DNA of 64,000 nucleotides from an uncultured Alphaproteobacteria bacterium. GTDB lineage: Bacteria > Pseudomonadota > Alphaproteobacteria > UBA6615. Positions 56,246-64,000 of the stretch are shown piece after piece; the stretch's first letter is position 1; the number at the start of each line of letters is the position of its first letter. The notes below the pieces were generated by a model. The model was given only the letters and a program-made list of their open reading frames with translations, searched no databases and had not been told where the DNA came from. The stretch lies in NCBI GenBank assembly GCA_943787745.1, contig CALSNJ010000004.1, positions 1 through 64,000 of the forward strand, read 5' to 3'. The position numbers were made by a program, and so were the translations under genes.

Positions 56246-56461
56246 GTGTCACAGGACAATCAAGACAGCGAAGAACAGATGCGGCATCGCCTCGTGGCGC
56301 TGCAAAGCGAGCATCGCGACCTCGACGATGTGATTGCACGTATCGGTGAAGAAAAACCGTTCGACCAACTGCAAATCCAGCGGCTGAAAAAGCGCAAGCT
56401 TGGTCTGAAAGATGAGATTCTGAAGATCGAGAGCGAGTTACTTCCCGATATTATTGCCTGA
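56246..56461 (+). CDS. DUF465 / YdcH-like small protein (second copy)
   Basis: Seventy-one residues from GTG 56246. LVALQSEHRDLDDVI is followed by QLQIQRLKKRKLGLKDEILKIE, the same H..LD..I and L.LK.EI helical hairpin as the gene at 55904. The two copies are divergent and separated by 174 bases. Met12 at 56279 is an alternative start. Confidence 0.85.
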   Translation: MSQDNQDSEEQMRHRLVALQSEHRDLDDVIARIGEEKPFDQLQIQRLKKRKLGLKDEILKIESELLPDIIA

Positions 56462-56469
56462 GTGACAGG

Positions 56470-57213
56470 TTATTCAGCCGCGCGCCTTTGCTTTTGCGCA
56501 TACATGGCCTGATCAGCACGCTGCAGGGCTTCGCCCGCATCTTCTCCACCTGAAAACGAGTACGCGCCGAAGGAAACCGACAAGGACAAGCTGTTGCCTT
56601 CCCATTCGAAGGGTGTGTTCTCGATCAGCGCAGAAAGCGACGAAGCTTTCTCAAGCGCAGATTCGCTGCCAGCCTGCGCCAGTATCACACCGAATTCGTC
56701 ACCGCCCAGTCGGCCGACAATGTCGGATTCGCGAATGCTGTCTGAAAGCAGTGTTGCTACATGCTGCAGGGCTTCATCCCCGGCAGCATGACCGTAGGTG
56801 TCATTGATTTCCTTAAACCCGTTGATGTCGAAATACAGAACGCTGGTTTGCGCGCCATAGCGTTCGGCATAGGCAATCATCCGACTCATCTCACGAACAA
56901 ACGCACGCCGGTTCGCGATCGGAACCAGTGTGTCTTCGTCGGCGAGCTTTTCGAGATAGTTGATCCGACTGCGCGCCTGACTGAGTTCTGCGCGCATGCT
57001 CTGAACCTCGTTCATCAGCATGTCGAGCGCCTGCCGCACCTTTGGGGTCAGCTCAGCATCAGAGAGCCCCGCAATGGTCGCGACATCCCCGGTGGGCCGG
57101 GGCGCATTTGAAGCCGTGGCGTCCTGTGCACCATAGGCACGACTGGCCGCTTCAGCAGCGCGAACGGGTGCAGCGTTGCCGGTCGTCTGGGGGCGGGTGC
57201 GATCGATCTTCAT
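56470..57213 (-). CDS. Diguanylate cyclase (GGDEF)
   Basis: It makes cyclic di-GMP. From ATG 57213 the 247 residues start with a low-complexity segment (about 1-55), then a helical/coiled linker (about 56-95). The GGDEF domain has the GRLGGDEFGVIL active loop and an upstream RESD that fits the inhibitory I-site (RxxD five residues before GGDEF). No sensor or membrane domain is present. It converges with the YdcH-like gene. Confidence 0.92.
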   Translation of the reverse strand: MKIDRTRPQTTGNAAPVRAAEAASRAYGAQDATASNAPRPTGDVATIAGLSDAELTPKVRQALDMLMNEVQSMRAELSQARSRINYLEKLADEDTLVPIANRRAFVREMSRMIAYAERYGAQTSVLYFDINGFKEINDTYGHAAGDEALQHVATLLSDSIRESDIVGRLGGDEFGVILAQAGSESALEKASSLSALIENTPFEWEGNSLSLSVSFGAYSFSGGEDAGEALQRADQAMYAQKQRRAAE

Positions 57214-57441
57214 ATTTCGTCCCGTTTCGTCCCTTCTGGGATTAACTACAATCGGGGCGCCAACCACGCGGATGCCGCCAAAATAAGCCTCTGCAGCCTA
57301 TTCCGACAATGGTTAACAAAACTTTTCGCAAATCAGGATTCTTCAAGGATTTCCGCTCTTTACTTGCCACAGGCGCCGCCGCTTCTATAATCCCCCGCTT
57401 TTCCGGGCAAAGCCGCTCTGAAACTGCTCGAGGAGCACACA
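57214..57441. other. Divergent intergenic region between the GGDEF gene and purEK
   Basis: A 228-base gap containing the purE ribosome-binding site (CGAGGAG before the ATG) and presumably the promoters of both sides. No ORF or clear regulatory hairpin is seen. Confidence 0.35.
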
Positions 57442-57936
57442 ATGGCCGACGCCGCAGTGGTCGGAATTATCATGGGTAGCCAGTCTGACTGGGACACCAT
57501 GCATCACGCCGCCGACACCCTGGAATCTCTCGGGGTCCCACATGAGGTCAAAATCGTCTCGGCCCATCGCACCCCCGAGCGGATGCGAGACTATGCCCAA
57601 TCTGCCCGGGACCGGGGCCTGAAAGTCATTATTGCTGGTGCAGGCGGCGCCGCCCACCTGCCGGGCATGACAGCAGCCATGACCCCCCTGCCCGTCTTCG
57701 GCGTGCCGGTGGAGAGCAAGGCTCTTTCAGGCATGGACAGCCTGCTTTCGATCGTTCAGATGCCAGCCGGTGTTCCCGTCGGCACGCTGGCCATCGGCCG
57801 CGCCGGCGCCATCAATGCAGCACTGATGGCCGCTTCGGTTGTCGCACTCGAGAATTCGGCTGTCGCTGATGCTCTCGATGCATGGCGCACCGCCCAGACC
57901 GATGCGGTCGCGGACGCCCCCAGCGACGACGCCTGA
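57442..57936 (+). CDS. purE: N5-carboxyaminoimidazole ribonucleotide mutase
   Basis: The 164-residue octameric class I PurE has [12 protein letters not shown] near residue 10, SAHRTPERM near 44 and [13 protein letters not shown] near 70. It acts in purine synthesis, turning N5-CAIR into CAIR. purK starts 3 bases later, so the two are an operon. Confidence 0.97.
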   Translation: MADAAVVGIIMGSQSDWDTMHHAADTLESLGVPHEVKIVSAHRTPERMRDYAQSARDRGLKVIIAGAGGAAHLPGMTAAMTPLPVFGVPVESKALSGMDSLLSIVQMPAGVPVGTLAIGRAGAINAALMAASVVALENSAVADALDAWRTAQTDAVADAPSDDA

Positions 57937-57939
57937 CAT

Positions 57940-59037
57940 ATGGACAAGGCCACGCTGTCGCCGGGCGCGACGATCGGCATACTCGGCGGCGGCCAACTCG
58001 GCCGTATGATCGCGCTTGCGGCAGCCAATCTGGGTTATCGCTGTCACATCTTCTGCCAGAGCGCCGATGAACCCGCCGCCCAGGTTGCCGCACAAACGAC
58101 AATTGCAGGCTTCGATGACACCAATGCGCTTGATTCTTTTGCAGGCGCTGTCGATGTGGTCTCACTTGAATTCGAGAACGTGCCGATCACGTCCCTCGAA
58201 CGCATCGCGATGACAACGCCGGTTTATCCGGCACCGTCCGTTCAAGCTGTGGCGCAGAATCGACTGAAGGAAAAGAGCTTCGCAAACAACCTTGGCATTG
58301 CAACAGCACCGTTCCGTGCGGTCGCCTCCGCCGAAGAATTGCATGACGCTGTTGCCGAGATCGGCACACCTTCCGTGCTGAAAACCGTACGCATGGGATA
58401 TGACGGCAAGGGACAGGTTTCAATCAAGGCGGATACCGATCTTGATAGCGCCTGGACCCAGAGCGGCGCCGGCCCCGCGACTGATGGGGGCATTCTGGAG
58501 GGGTTTGTTACCTTTGATTGCGAAATCTCCGTGATTGTCGCGCGCGGGATCGACGGCGAAACCTCCGCTTTCATTCCCGTCGAGAATCGGCACACCAACC
58601 ATATCCTCGACGAAACGATCGCACCGGCTGACATTCCGGCAGCGACCATCGACGCAGCAAACGATATCGCGATCCGGCTGGCACAGGGTCTGGACGTGGT
58701 GGGCCTGCTGGCCATCGAAATGTTTGTGACGCCGGACGGAAATGTATTGGTGAACGAGGTGGCCCCGCGCCCGCACAATTCGGGTCACTGGACGATGGAT
58801 GCGTGTCGCACAAGCCAGTTTGAGCAACTCGTCCGCGCGGTCAGCGGGTTACCGCTGGGTGACCCGTCGCGACGGTGCGATGCTGTGATGAAGAACCTGA
58901 TCGGCGATGACGTGAACGACTGGCCAAAATATCTGGCCGACCCGTCCGCCAAATTGCACCTCTACGGCAAGGCAGAAACGCGCCCTGGCCGTAAGATGGG
59001 CCATGTCAATTTTCTCGGAAAACCTGTCGCAGGCTAG
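57940..59037 (+). CDS. purK: N5-carboxyaminoimidazole ribonucleotide synthase
   Basis: It carboxylates AIR with ATP and bicarbonate, delivering N5-CAIR to PurE. The 365-residue ATP-grasp protein begins ATIGILGGGQLGRMIALAAANLGY, with KTVRMGYDGKGQ and the C-terminal EVAPRPHNSGHWTMDAC. It ends 3 bases before the converging COQ9 gene. Confidence 0.97.
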   Translation: MDKATLSPGATIGILGGGQLGRMIALAAANLGYRCHIFCQSADEPAAQVAAQTTIAGFDDTNALDSFAGAVDVVSLEFENVPITSLERIAMTTPVYPAPSVQAVAQNRLKEKSFANNLGIATAPFRAVASAEELHDAVAEIGTPSVLKTVRMGYDGKGQVSIKADTDLDSAWTQSGAGPATDGGILEGFVTFDCEISVIVARGIDGETSAFIPVENRHTNHILDETIAPADIPAATIDAANDIAIRLAQGLDVVGLLAIEMFVTPDGNVLVNEVAPRPHNSGHWTMDACRTSQFEQLVRAVSGLPLGDPSRRCDAVMKNLIGDDVNDWPKYLADPSAKLHLYGKAETRPGRKMGHVNFLGKPVAG

Positions 59038-59040
59038 ATG

Positions 59041-59721
59041 CTAGCGCGCGCCAGCCTCGCGCAGGCGTTCGGAAAGCATGCGGACAAATCGTTTCGGATC
59101 GGGCACGTATTTCGTGGCGTCCCTCAAGGAAGCACGCCTCTGGGGAATGCGCATGACACCGGCAATCCGTCGGTCCAGGAAAGCCCAGGTCTCGACCGAA
59201 TCTTCAGAACGATCATCCAGCCAGTACAGCAAGGTTGAGGCGTATACACCCGCCAGTGTCCCACGCTTGGTGTAGAAGCTGAAATCCGTCGCCTTGTCAC
59301 CCGCCGCGTACCACATGTCATCAACGGTCCGATAAAGGCCGCGAATGCCTTTGCTGGCCTTCGACGGCCGGCTCACATGGGTCAATGCGCGACGCACAGC
59401 TTCGCGATGCTCGGCCACCGCCTCAATCCGTGCACGCACCAGAAACGTGATCTTGTCCCGAAAGCGCATGTCATCCGTATCGGCTTCGACATACGCGACC
59501 TGCATGGCCGCGTCAGACATCTGGCTCCAGAAATCGATGGTCTCGGCGACGCCACCAGGAAACGCCAGAGACGCCATAGACTCATCAAACCCGGCTTCTT
59601 TGGCACCGATCTGAATGGTTCGCAGCGACCAACCGTCAAACGGCACATGCGGCAAGGTCGCGGCAAGAATCGCCGCCCGCTCCTTCATGAGATCTTCCGG
59701 CGCGTCACCCATCTTCGTCAT
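59041..59721 (-). CDS. COQ9-family ubiquinone biosynthesis protein
   Basis: A TetR-like helical fold that in mitochondria binds lipids for Coq7. The 226-residue product from ATG 59721 (MTKMGDAPED) has the conserved LPHVPFDGWSLRTIQIGAKEAG near residue 22 and DDMWYAAGDKATDFSFYTKRGTLAGVYASTLLYWLDDRS near 135. The C-terminal helices are basic. It overlaps the def stop by 17 bases; Met4 at 59712 would give an 8-base overlap. Confidence 0.9.
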   Translation of the reverse strand: MTKMGDAPEDLMKERAAILAATLPHVPFDGWSLRTIQIGAKEAGFDESMASLAFPGGVAETIDFWSQMSDAAMQVAYVEADTDDMRFRDKITFLVRARIEAVAEHREAVRRALTHVSRPSKASKGIRGLYRTVDDMWYAAGDKATDFSFYTKRGTLAGVYASTLLYWLDDRSEDSVETWAFLDRRIAGVMRIPQRRASLRDATKYVPDPKRFVRMLSERLREAGAR

Positions 59722-60256
59722 CCGCCGCGCCGGCCTGCGCCCTGCCGAGTTCTTCGACAAAGCCGAACTGGGACATGTCCTCGATCCGCGACGGATAAAG
59801 AATGCCATCCAGATGATCACATTCATGCTGGATCACACGGGCATGGAAGCCGTGAGCATCGAAGGTGATTTCCTCGTTTTCGAGCGTCTGATAAGTCACC
59901 CGGATATTTTCGTGACGGCGCACAGGACCCGCCATGCCCGGAACTGAAAGACAAGCCTCAAAACCGATACTGGTCTCTTCATCCAGAAATTCGATCACCG
60001 GATTGACGAGCACGGTCAGGGGAACACCCTCGCCCTCCTCTTCCTCGTCGGCCCGGTCATCCTCAACTTTGTAAACGACAATCCGCCACGGCATGTGCAC
60101 CTGTGGGGCAGCGAGCCCGGTACCATCGGCATCCTCCATGGTCTCAACCATGGTCGAGACAAGACGCGCCACATCGGGCGCAGTCGGGTCCGGAACTTCG
60201 ACAGCACGCGCACGCAGGATCGGGTGGCCCATGCGGGCAATTTTTAAAATAGCCAT
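59705..60256 (-). CDS. def: Peptide deformylase
   Basis: It removes the formyl group from nascent proteins. The ATG at 60256 gives 183 residues. The three motifs are GTGLAAPQ (45-52), EACLSVP with metal ligand Cys102, and QHECDHLDG with HECDH at 144-148. The loop at 68-79 is an unusually acidic insertion (DRADEEEEGEGV). The upstream frame to 60304 lacks conserved residues. It is coupled with COQ9 by overlap. Confidence 0.96.
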   Translation of the reverse strand: MAILKIARMGHPILRARAVEVPDPTAPDVARLVSTMVETMEDADGTGLAAPQVHMPWRIVVYKVEDDRADEEEEGEGVPLTVLVNPVIEFLDEETSIGFEACLSVPGMAGPVRRHENIRVTYQTLENEEITFDAHGFHARVIQHECDHLDGILYPSRIEDMSQFGFVEELGRAQAGAADDEDG

Positions 60257-60359
60257 ACCCGGAATATGCGTTCGCGACCGGGCAACGTAAAGAGGGGGTC
60301 GCACCTTTCATCGTGATGGCGCTATTCTCGCTTCCGAAAACAGTTTCAGGAGCGATCCC

Positions 60360-61202
60360 TTGGCCTCCATCACTTATATCGACGGCGACTGGCATGAGGG
60401 CAATGTGCCGGTTATTGGCGCGACAACCCACGCCATCTGGCTGGGTTCCATTGTCTTTGACGGAGCACGCGCCTTTGAGAACGTCACCCCGGATTTGGAC
60501 AGGCATTGCGAACGCGTGGTGAATTCGGCACGCAGCCTGCACCTGGAATCGCCGCTGACAGCGGGCGAAATCATGGAAATTGGCCTCGATGGCGCGCGCC
60601 GCTTCGGGCCTGGCGCCGAAGTCTACATCCGACCGATGCTCTATGCCGATGCCGGCATTGGCCTGCTGGCCCCCGATCCGGAAAGCACGCGCTTTGTTCT
60701 GACCGTGTTCGAAGCACCCATGCCCGATGGCGCCGGTTTCAGCACCTGCCTGAGCCCCTTCCGGAGACCCAATTCCGAAACCGCACCCACCGAAGCGAAA
60801 GCATCCTGTCACTATCCCAATTCGTCACGCGCCATCATCGACGCACGCAATCGCGGCTTTCAGAACCCGGTGATGTGCGATTCCATGGGTCACGTCGCAG
60901 AATTTGCCACGGCCAATATCTGGATTGTGAAGGACGGCGTGGCCATCACCCCGGTGCCCAATGACTCTTTCCTCAACGGCATAACGCGCCAGCGCCTGAT
61001 CGGCCTCATGCGCGCAGACGGCATCGAGGTTCAGGAGCGCACCGTGCAGGTGTCCGAACTCCAGACGGCCGACGAGATTTTCAATTCCGGGAACTACGGC
61101 AAGGTGCAGCCGGTCACACGCTTTGAAGACAGGAAACTGCAGCCCGGCCCGATCTACCGCCGCGCCCGCGAACTCTACTGGGACTTCGCCCATTCAGCCT
61201 GA
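60360..61202 (+). CDS. Branched-chain amino-acid aminotransferase (fold type IV)
   Basis: A 280-residue PLP aminotransferase of the IlvE/D-alanine aminotransferase class. The start is TTG 60360, five bases after an AGGAG-type site. The PLP lysine is Lys147 in EAKASCHYPN, with GSIVFDGARAFEN near 29-41 and ELQTADEIFNSGNYGKVQPV near 225. It probably acts on valine, leucine and isoleucine, but related 4-amino-4-deoxychorismate lyases are not fully excluded. It is divergent from def. Confidence 0.9.
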   Translation: MASITYIDGDWHEGNVPVIGATTHAIWLGSIVFDGARAFENVTPDLDRHCERVVNSARSLHLESPLTAGEIMEIGLDGARRFGPGAEVYIRPMLYADAGIGLLAPDPESTRFVLTVFEAPMPDGAGFSTCLSPFRRPNSETAPTEAKASCHYPNSSRAIIDARNRGFQNPVMCDSMGHVAEFATANIWIVKDGVAITPVPNDSFLNGITRQRLIGLMRADGIEVQERTVQVSELQTADEIFNSGNYGKVQPVTRFEDRKLQPGPIYRRARELYWDFAHSA

Positions 61203-61232
61203 GCGGTGGCGCAAAACCTCATCCTTTTCGTC

Positions 61233-61310
61233 ATGCCCGGACTTGATCCGGGCATCCATGTCGAGGTCACGACAGGTCGAAATGAAGATACGCGGATCAA
61301 GTCCGCGTAT
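61233..61310. repeat. Pair of inverted hairpins with complementary loops (intergenic palindromic repeat)
   Basis: Hairpin 1 is ATGCCCGGA-CTTGA-TCCGGGCAT (61233-61255). Hairpin 2 is ATACGCGGA-TCAAG-TCCGCGTAT (61288-61310). The core of the second, GGATCAAGTCC, is the reverse complement of the first core, GGACTTGATCC. It lies between the aminotransferase and lysyl-tRNA synthetase genes. GACTTGATCC palindromes of this kind are scattered between genes in several Alphaproteobacteria. It could also end transcription from both sides. Confidence 0.8.
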
Positions 61311-61348
61311 GGTGGTTCAAGATTTGATTTTGAAACCAAATACGACAA

Positions 61349-62950
61349 CTAGCCCGCGCTCAGATCGTCTCCGGCGAGCGCACGGTTGATCAGGGCATTG
61401 GTTTCATCGCGGCCATAGAGGGCAGCGAAGGAACCGAAGCGCGGGCCCTGACTCTGGCCGAACAACACTTCGTAGAGCGCCTTGAACCAGTCGCGGAGCG
61501 GCTCGAACTCATGCTCCTTGCCGACCGCATACACCTCGTTCTGCATGGTTTCGGCATCAGCACTCTCCGGCAGGGCAGCAAAGCGGCTGACCAGGTCCGT
61601 GAGCGCGGCATGCTCGGCCTCGCTGGGCGCGCGGTACTGCTTGGTCGGCTTCACGAAATCCCGATAATACGCGATGGCATGGCCCACAAGCCGGTCGAGC
61701 ATCGGACTGTTCTCCGGTGTCGCACCTTCTGCATAACGTTCGATGAAGCCCCAAAGCACAGCGGGATCCTCGGAATTGCAGGCACCTGCGAGGTTCAGCA
61801 GAACGCCGAAGGTCAGATCAGCACCAGCAGGCGGCACATCACCGGTGTGAATATGCCATGCCGGATTGGCGAGCTGCTGTTCCGGCTCCTGATCGGGATA
61901 GCGCGAGACATTGGTCAGATACTCATCAACCGACTTTGGAATCACATCAAAGAACAGCCGTTTGGCCGTCTTCGGCTTGGCGAACATGAACTGGGACAGG
62001 CTCTCGGGCGGACCATAGGTGAGCCAGTCTTCAATCGTCAGGCCATTGCCACGCGACTTTGAAATCTTCTCGCCATTCTCATCAAGAAACAGCTCATAGG
62101 TCAGTCCGGCCGGCGGTTTGGACCCCAGAATGCGGCAGATACGGCCCGACAGGTTCACGGAATCAATCAGATCCTTGCCCGACATCTCGTAATCGACAGA
62201 CAGCGCGTCCCAGCGCATCGCCCAATCAGCCTTCCATTGCAGCTTGCACGCCCCACCCGTGACCGGTGTTTCCACCAGCTCATTGGTCTCAGGGTCCCGA
62301 TAAACGACCGTCCCGGCATCCGGGTCGACCTTCTCCATCGGCACCTGCAGCACCACGCCGGTGCGCGGGGAGATCGGCAGAAAAGGACTGTAGGTTTCCT
62401 GCCGCTCTTTCCCGAGTGTCGGCAGAATCACCTGCATGACCGCATCGTAATTGGCGAGCATCTTGAGCAGGGTGGCATCGAACTCACCAGCGCGGTAGCA
62501 CGCCGTCGAGCTTCGGAACTCATACTCAAAACCAAAGGTATCAAGAAACGCCTGCAGGCGCGCGTTGTTATGCGCCCCAAAGCTGTCATGGGTGCCAAAC
62601 GGGTCCGGCACTTCGGTCAGCGGCTTGCCGAGATGTTCGGTCAGCATCTCCTGCTCGGGCACATTTTCAGGCACCTTGCGCAAACCGTCCATGTCATCGG
62701 AAAACGCAATCAGGCGGGTCGGGATGTCCGACATCGCAGCAAAGGCGTTGCGCACCATGGTCGTGCGCGCCACTTCGCCGAAAGTTCCGATATGGGGCAA
62801 CCCCGAAGGACCATAGCCGGTTTCAAACAGCACATAGCCCTTGTCCGGCGCGTGCGAGGCTTCCGCCCCGCCCAGCCGTTTAACAACGTCCCGGGCTTCC
62901 TGAAACGGCCAAGCCTTTGCGGCCTGTACCAACTCGCGATCAATCGCCAT
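61349..62950 (-). CDS. lysS: Lysyl-tRNA synthetase, class I
   Basis: This is the archaeal-type class I enzyme, not the class II LysS fold. The HIGH-type signature is PHIGTFGEV near residue 51, and the KMSKS-type signature is KISKSRGNG near 295. At 533 residues with the alpha-helix cage at the C-terminus it is normal for the alphaproteobacterial class I form. It ends about 40 bases from the hairpin pair. Confidence 0.96.
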   Translation of the reverse strand: MAIDRELVQAAKAWPFQEARDVVKRLGGAEASHAPDKGYVLFETGYGPSGLPHIGTFGEVARTTMVRNAFAAMSDIPTRLIAFSDDMDGLRKVPENVPEQEMLTEHLGKPLTEVPDPFGTHDSFGAHNNARLQAFLDTFGFEYEFRSSTACYRAGEFDATLLKMLANYDAVMQVILPTLGKERQETYSPFLPISPRTGVVLQVPMEKVDPDAGTVVYRDPETNELVETPVTGGACKLQWKADWAMRWDALSVDYEMSGKDLIDSVNLSGRICRILGSKPPAGLTYELFLDENGEKISKSRGNGLTIEDWLTYGPPESLSQFMFAKPKTAKRLFFDVIPKSVDEYLTNVSRYPDQEPEQQLANPAWHIHTGDVPPAGADLTFGVLLNLAGACNSEDPAVLWGFIERYAEGATPENSPMLDRLVGHAIAYYRDFVKPTKQYRAPSEAEHAALTDLVSRFAALPESADAETMQNEVYAVGKEHEFEPLRDWFKALYEVLFGQSQGPRFGSFAALYGRDETNALINRALAGDDLSAG

Positions 62951-63025
62951 ATGTGCCTGTGTTTCCGCCGATGAAATTCGTGGCGGAACCTAGGCGCGGG
63001 GCGAAATCAGGTCAACCGGCAGAAG
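62951..63025. other. Short gap between LysRS and the Trp-repeat protein
   Basis: Seventy-five bases with no ORF or hairpin recognised. It contains the LysRS promoter side and the end of the repeat protein gene. Confidence 0.3.
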
Positions 63026-63346
63026 CTAAACCTTGATATCCACCCGCTGGCTTGCCGGTTCCGGTGCCGGTTCATCACCAGCCCAGTTTGTGGCTTCCTG
63101 AGAGGTCGCCCAGGACTCGGCCTTGATCTGTGGCTTCTCCGGACCTTCGCTGCTGGCCCAGTTTGTCGCCTCCTGAGACGTCGCCCAGGAATCCTGCGGC
63201 GCGCCTGGGGCGGCAGCCTGCTCCGTGGTGGCCCAGTTCTCAACTTCCTTGGAGACGGCCCAGTTCTGACCCGCCGACTGGCCGGTACCCGCAGCGGTTG
63301 GCTGTGGCACCAAGGTTGAGACTGCACCGCTTGAATTTACATTCAT
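63026..63346 (-). CDS. Trp-repeat low-complexity protein, unknown function
   Basis: A 106-residue protein from ATG 63346, with AGGAAGGAGA 8 bases upstream. It has three copies of a W-A-x-S-x-E-x-x-N-W-A unit, starting at residues 28, 53 and 78, an exact 25-residue period with tryptophans at 29/38, 54/63 and 79/88. Pro/Glu/Gln linkers lie between. There is no signal peptide or transmembrane helix. The last two copies are nearly identical in DNA, consistent with recent tandem duplication. I do not recognise the family. Confidence 0.75.
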   Translation of the reverse strand: MNVNSSGAVSTLVPQPTAAGTGQSAGQNWAVSKEVENWATTEQAAAPGAPQDSWATSQEATNWASSEGPEKPQIKAESWATSQEATNWAGDEPAPEPASQRVDIKV

Positions 63347-63524
63347 ATCCGTTTCTCCTTCCTGGAAATGCGGCGGCCTCTGCACACGCAGGGACTGATC
63401 GCAGGTTGTAATATTGGCTCCCCGAGCCATCACGTCACCTTGTATCGCCAATGATTTCGCGCGAACTCATGAGATATTTCGGGAAAACTTTATAGATTCG
63501 GCGGCATCCGGCTAATGTCCGCGC
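63347..63524. other. Divergent gap between the Trp-repeat gene and the helicase gene
   Basis: A 178-base interval expected to hold both promoters. No ORF or clear hairpin is seen. Confidence 0.3.
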
Positions 63525-64000
63525 ATGTCTGCCGCTTCCACCCTTCCCCACGAACTGCCAGCGCTTGTCGCAACTCGTTCTTTTGCCAGCTGGCGTGCGC
63601 CGAGCGGGGAAAGCGAAGCTCTGGGTGCCGAGGAAGCCGTCCGTCGCGCCCAAGCCTCACCCCCCATTCTCTGCCACGCGCCGGCCACATCACGCCGCCT
63701 CGGGGTCGACCATGTTGAAGGTTATGACGTGCTCGAACTGTTTGCGCTCGCCCGCCCAGCGCAGTTCACCCTGCCCACGATCCGCGGACTGGCACGCACG
63801 CTTTCAATCAATGCACCCGACAGTGCCGAAGATGTGGAAGTCCTCATCGCGGTCGCATCTGCCCTTCTGAACGATATCGCCACCAACAAGGACGAGCACG
63901 GCGAACTGATCGGGATCGCCCGAGCCCTGCAACGTGCCGGATGGCTCTGGGGGCCCTTCGTTCTGGACGCGCTGGGGGTCGACGCCATGAGCGACCAGGG
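63525..64000 (+). CDS. DinG-like ATP-dependent helicase, 5' part (cut by the window)
   Basis: The frame is open from ATG 63525 to the window end, at least 158 codons. The N-terminus MSAASTLPHELPALVATRSFA precedes a segment (PILCHAPATSRRL, LELFALARPAQFTLPTIRGLARTL) that I recognise from the N-terminal region of alphaproteobacterial DinG-like helicases. The ATPase motifs would be beyond the window. A stop-free reading frame and family-like sequence support a real partial gene; the exact family needs the rest. Confidence 0.7.
   Translation, partial: MSAASTLPHELPALVATRSFASWRAPSGESEALGAEEAVRRAQASPPILCHAPATSRRLGVDHVEGYDVLELFALARPAQFTLPTIRGLARTLSINAPDSAEDVEVLIAVASALLNDIATNKDEHGELIGIARALQRAGWLWGPFVLDALGVDAMSDQ

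Noticed and set aside
1-64000. CRISPR arrays, prophage, insertion sequences, tRNA or rRNA genes
   Set aside because: No regularly spaced repeats, integrase, transposase or tRNA-like fold was found; matches such as GATTCGAAC near 2420 are inside hisZ coding sequence.

Overview
This 64 kb window is chromosomal DNA from a Gram-negative alphaproteobacterium. The evidence is ruvCAB-ybgC-tolQRAB-pal followed by cpoB-tilS-ftsH-folP-glmM-thiD, the zapA / 6S RNA / 5-formyl-THF cyclo-ligase arrangement, a TrcR-type DUF1013 regulator, DUF1192 and DUF465 (YdcH) small proteins, a COQ9-family protein, a class I lysyl-tRNA synthetase and a ROSE-type heat-shock leader. A marine Maricaulales/Hyphomonadaceae-like organism is possible, but there is no 16S here and I cannot place it further. 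No prophage, insertion sequence, CRISPR array, tRNA or rRNA was seen. The content is almost entirely core metabolism and cell envelope.

Layout. 0.1-8.5 kb: purA, hisZ, an OmpA-type outer-membrane protein, two exported proteins of unknown or beta-propeller type, and serA/serC with a probable serC leader RNA. 8.5-15.7 kb: an SLC13/RCK permease, tandem MaoC hydratases, an AraC-Ogt DNA-repair fusion, an EF-hand exported protein, tandem DMT exporters and thiD. 15.7-31.6 kb: one almost unbroken minus-strand block: glmM, folP, ftsH, tilS, cpoB, pal, tolBARQ, ybgC, ruvBAC, yebC and a YmdB-like phosphodiesterase. 31.6-33.1 kb: 5-FCL, 6S RNA, zapA and a DUF4164-like coiled coil. 33.2-41.4 kb, plus strand: transketolase, GAPDH, a small protein, class I FBP aldolase, thiE-like, efp and suhB, with a LysR gene reading the other way. 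41.5-45 kb: a frameshifted OmpA-like lipoprotein-free exported protein followed by a MotA/TolQ-like and a MotB/OmpA-like pair, which I consider the most interesting uncharacterised unit. 45-64 kb: an ABC exporter, L31, a small heat-shock gene, sulfur-amino-acid genes, trcR, an oxidoreductase, an acyl-CoA synthetase, YdcH-like proteins, a GGDEF protein, purEK, COQ9/def, an aminotransferase, LysRS, a Trp-repeat small protein and the start of a DinG-like helicase.

Working together: ruvCAB and tol-pal-cpoB are chained by start/stop overlaps and link recombination with envelope constriction. tkt-gap-aldolase form a central-carbon block. serC-serA are one serine pathway unit with an unexplained secreted FG-GAP protein coupled to the end.

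Main points for follow-up: (1) the envelope motor-like pair at 42.5-45.0 kb with the frameshifted OmpA partner; (2) a sigma-32 promoter plus a three-hairpin ROSE thermometer before hsp20; (3) two genes, thiE-like and 5-FCL, whose conserved N-termini have no ATG/GTG/TTG start; (4) a 32-codon ORF overlapping the ftsH start; (5) a 25-residue Trp repeat protein at 63.0-63.3 kb; (6) an inverted pair of hairpins with complementary loops at 61.2-61.3 kb. Functional names rest on motif recognition from the sequence only; no database search was run.
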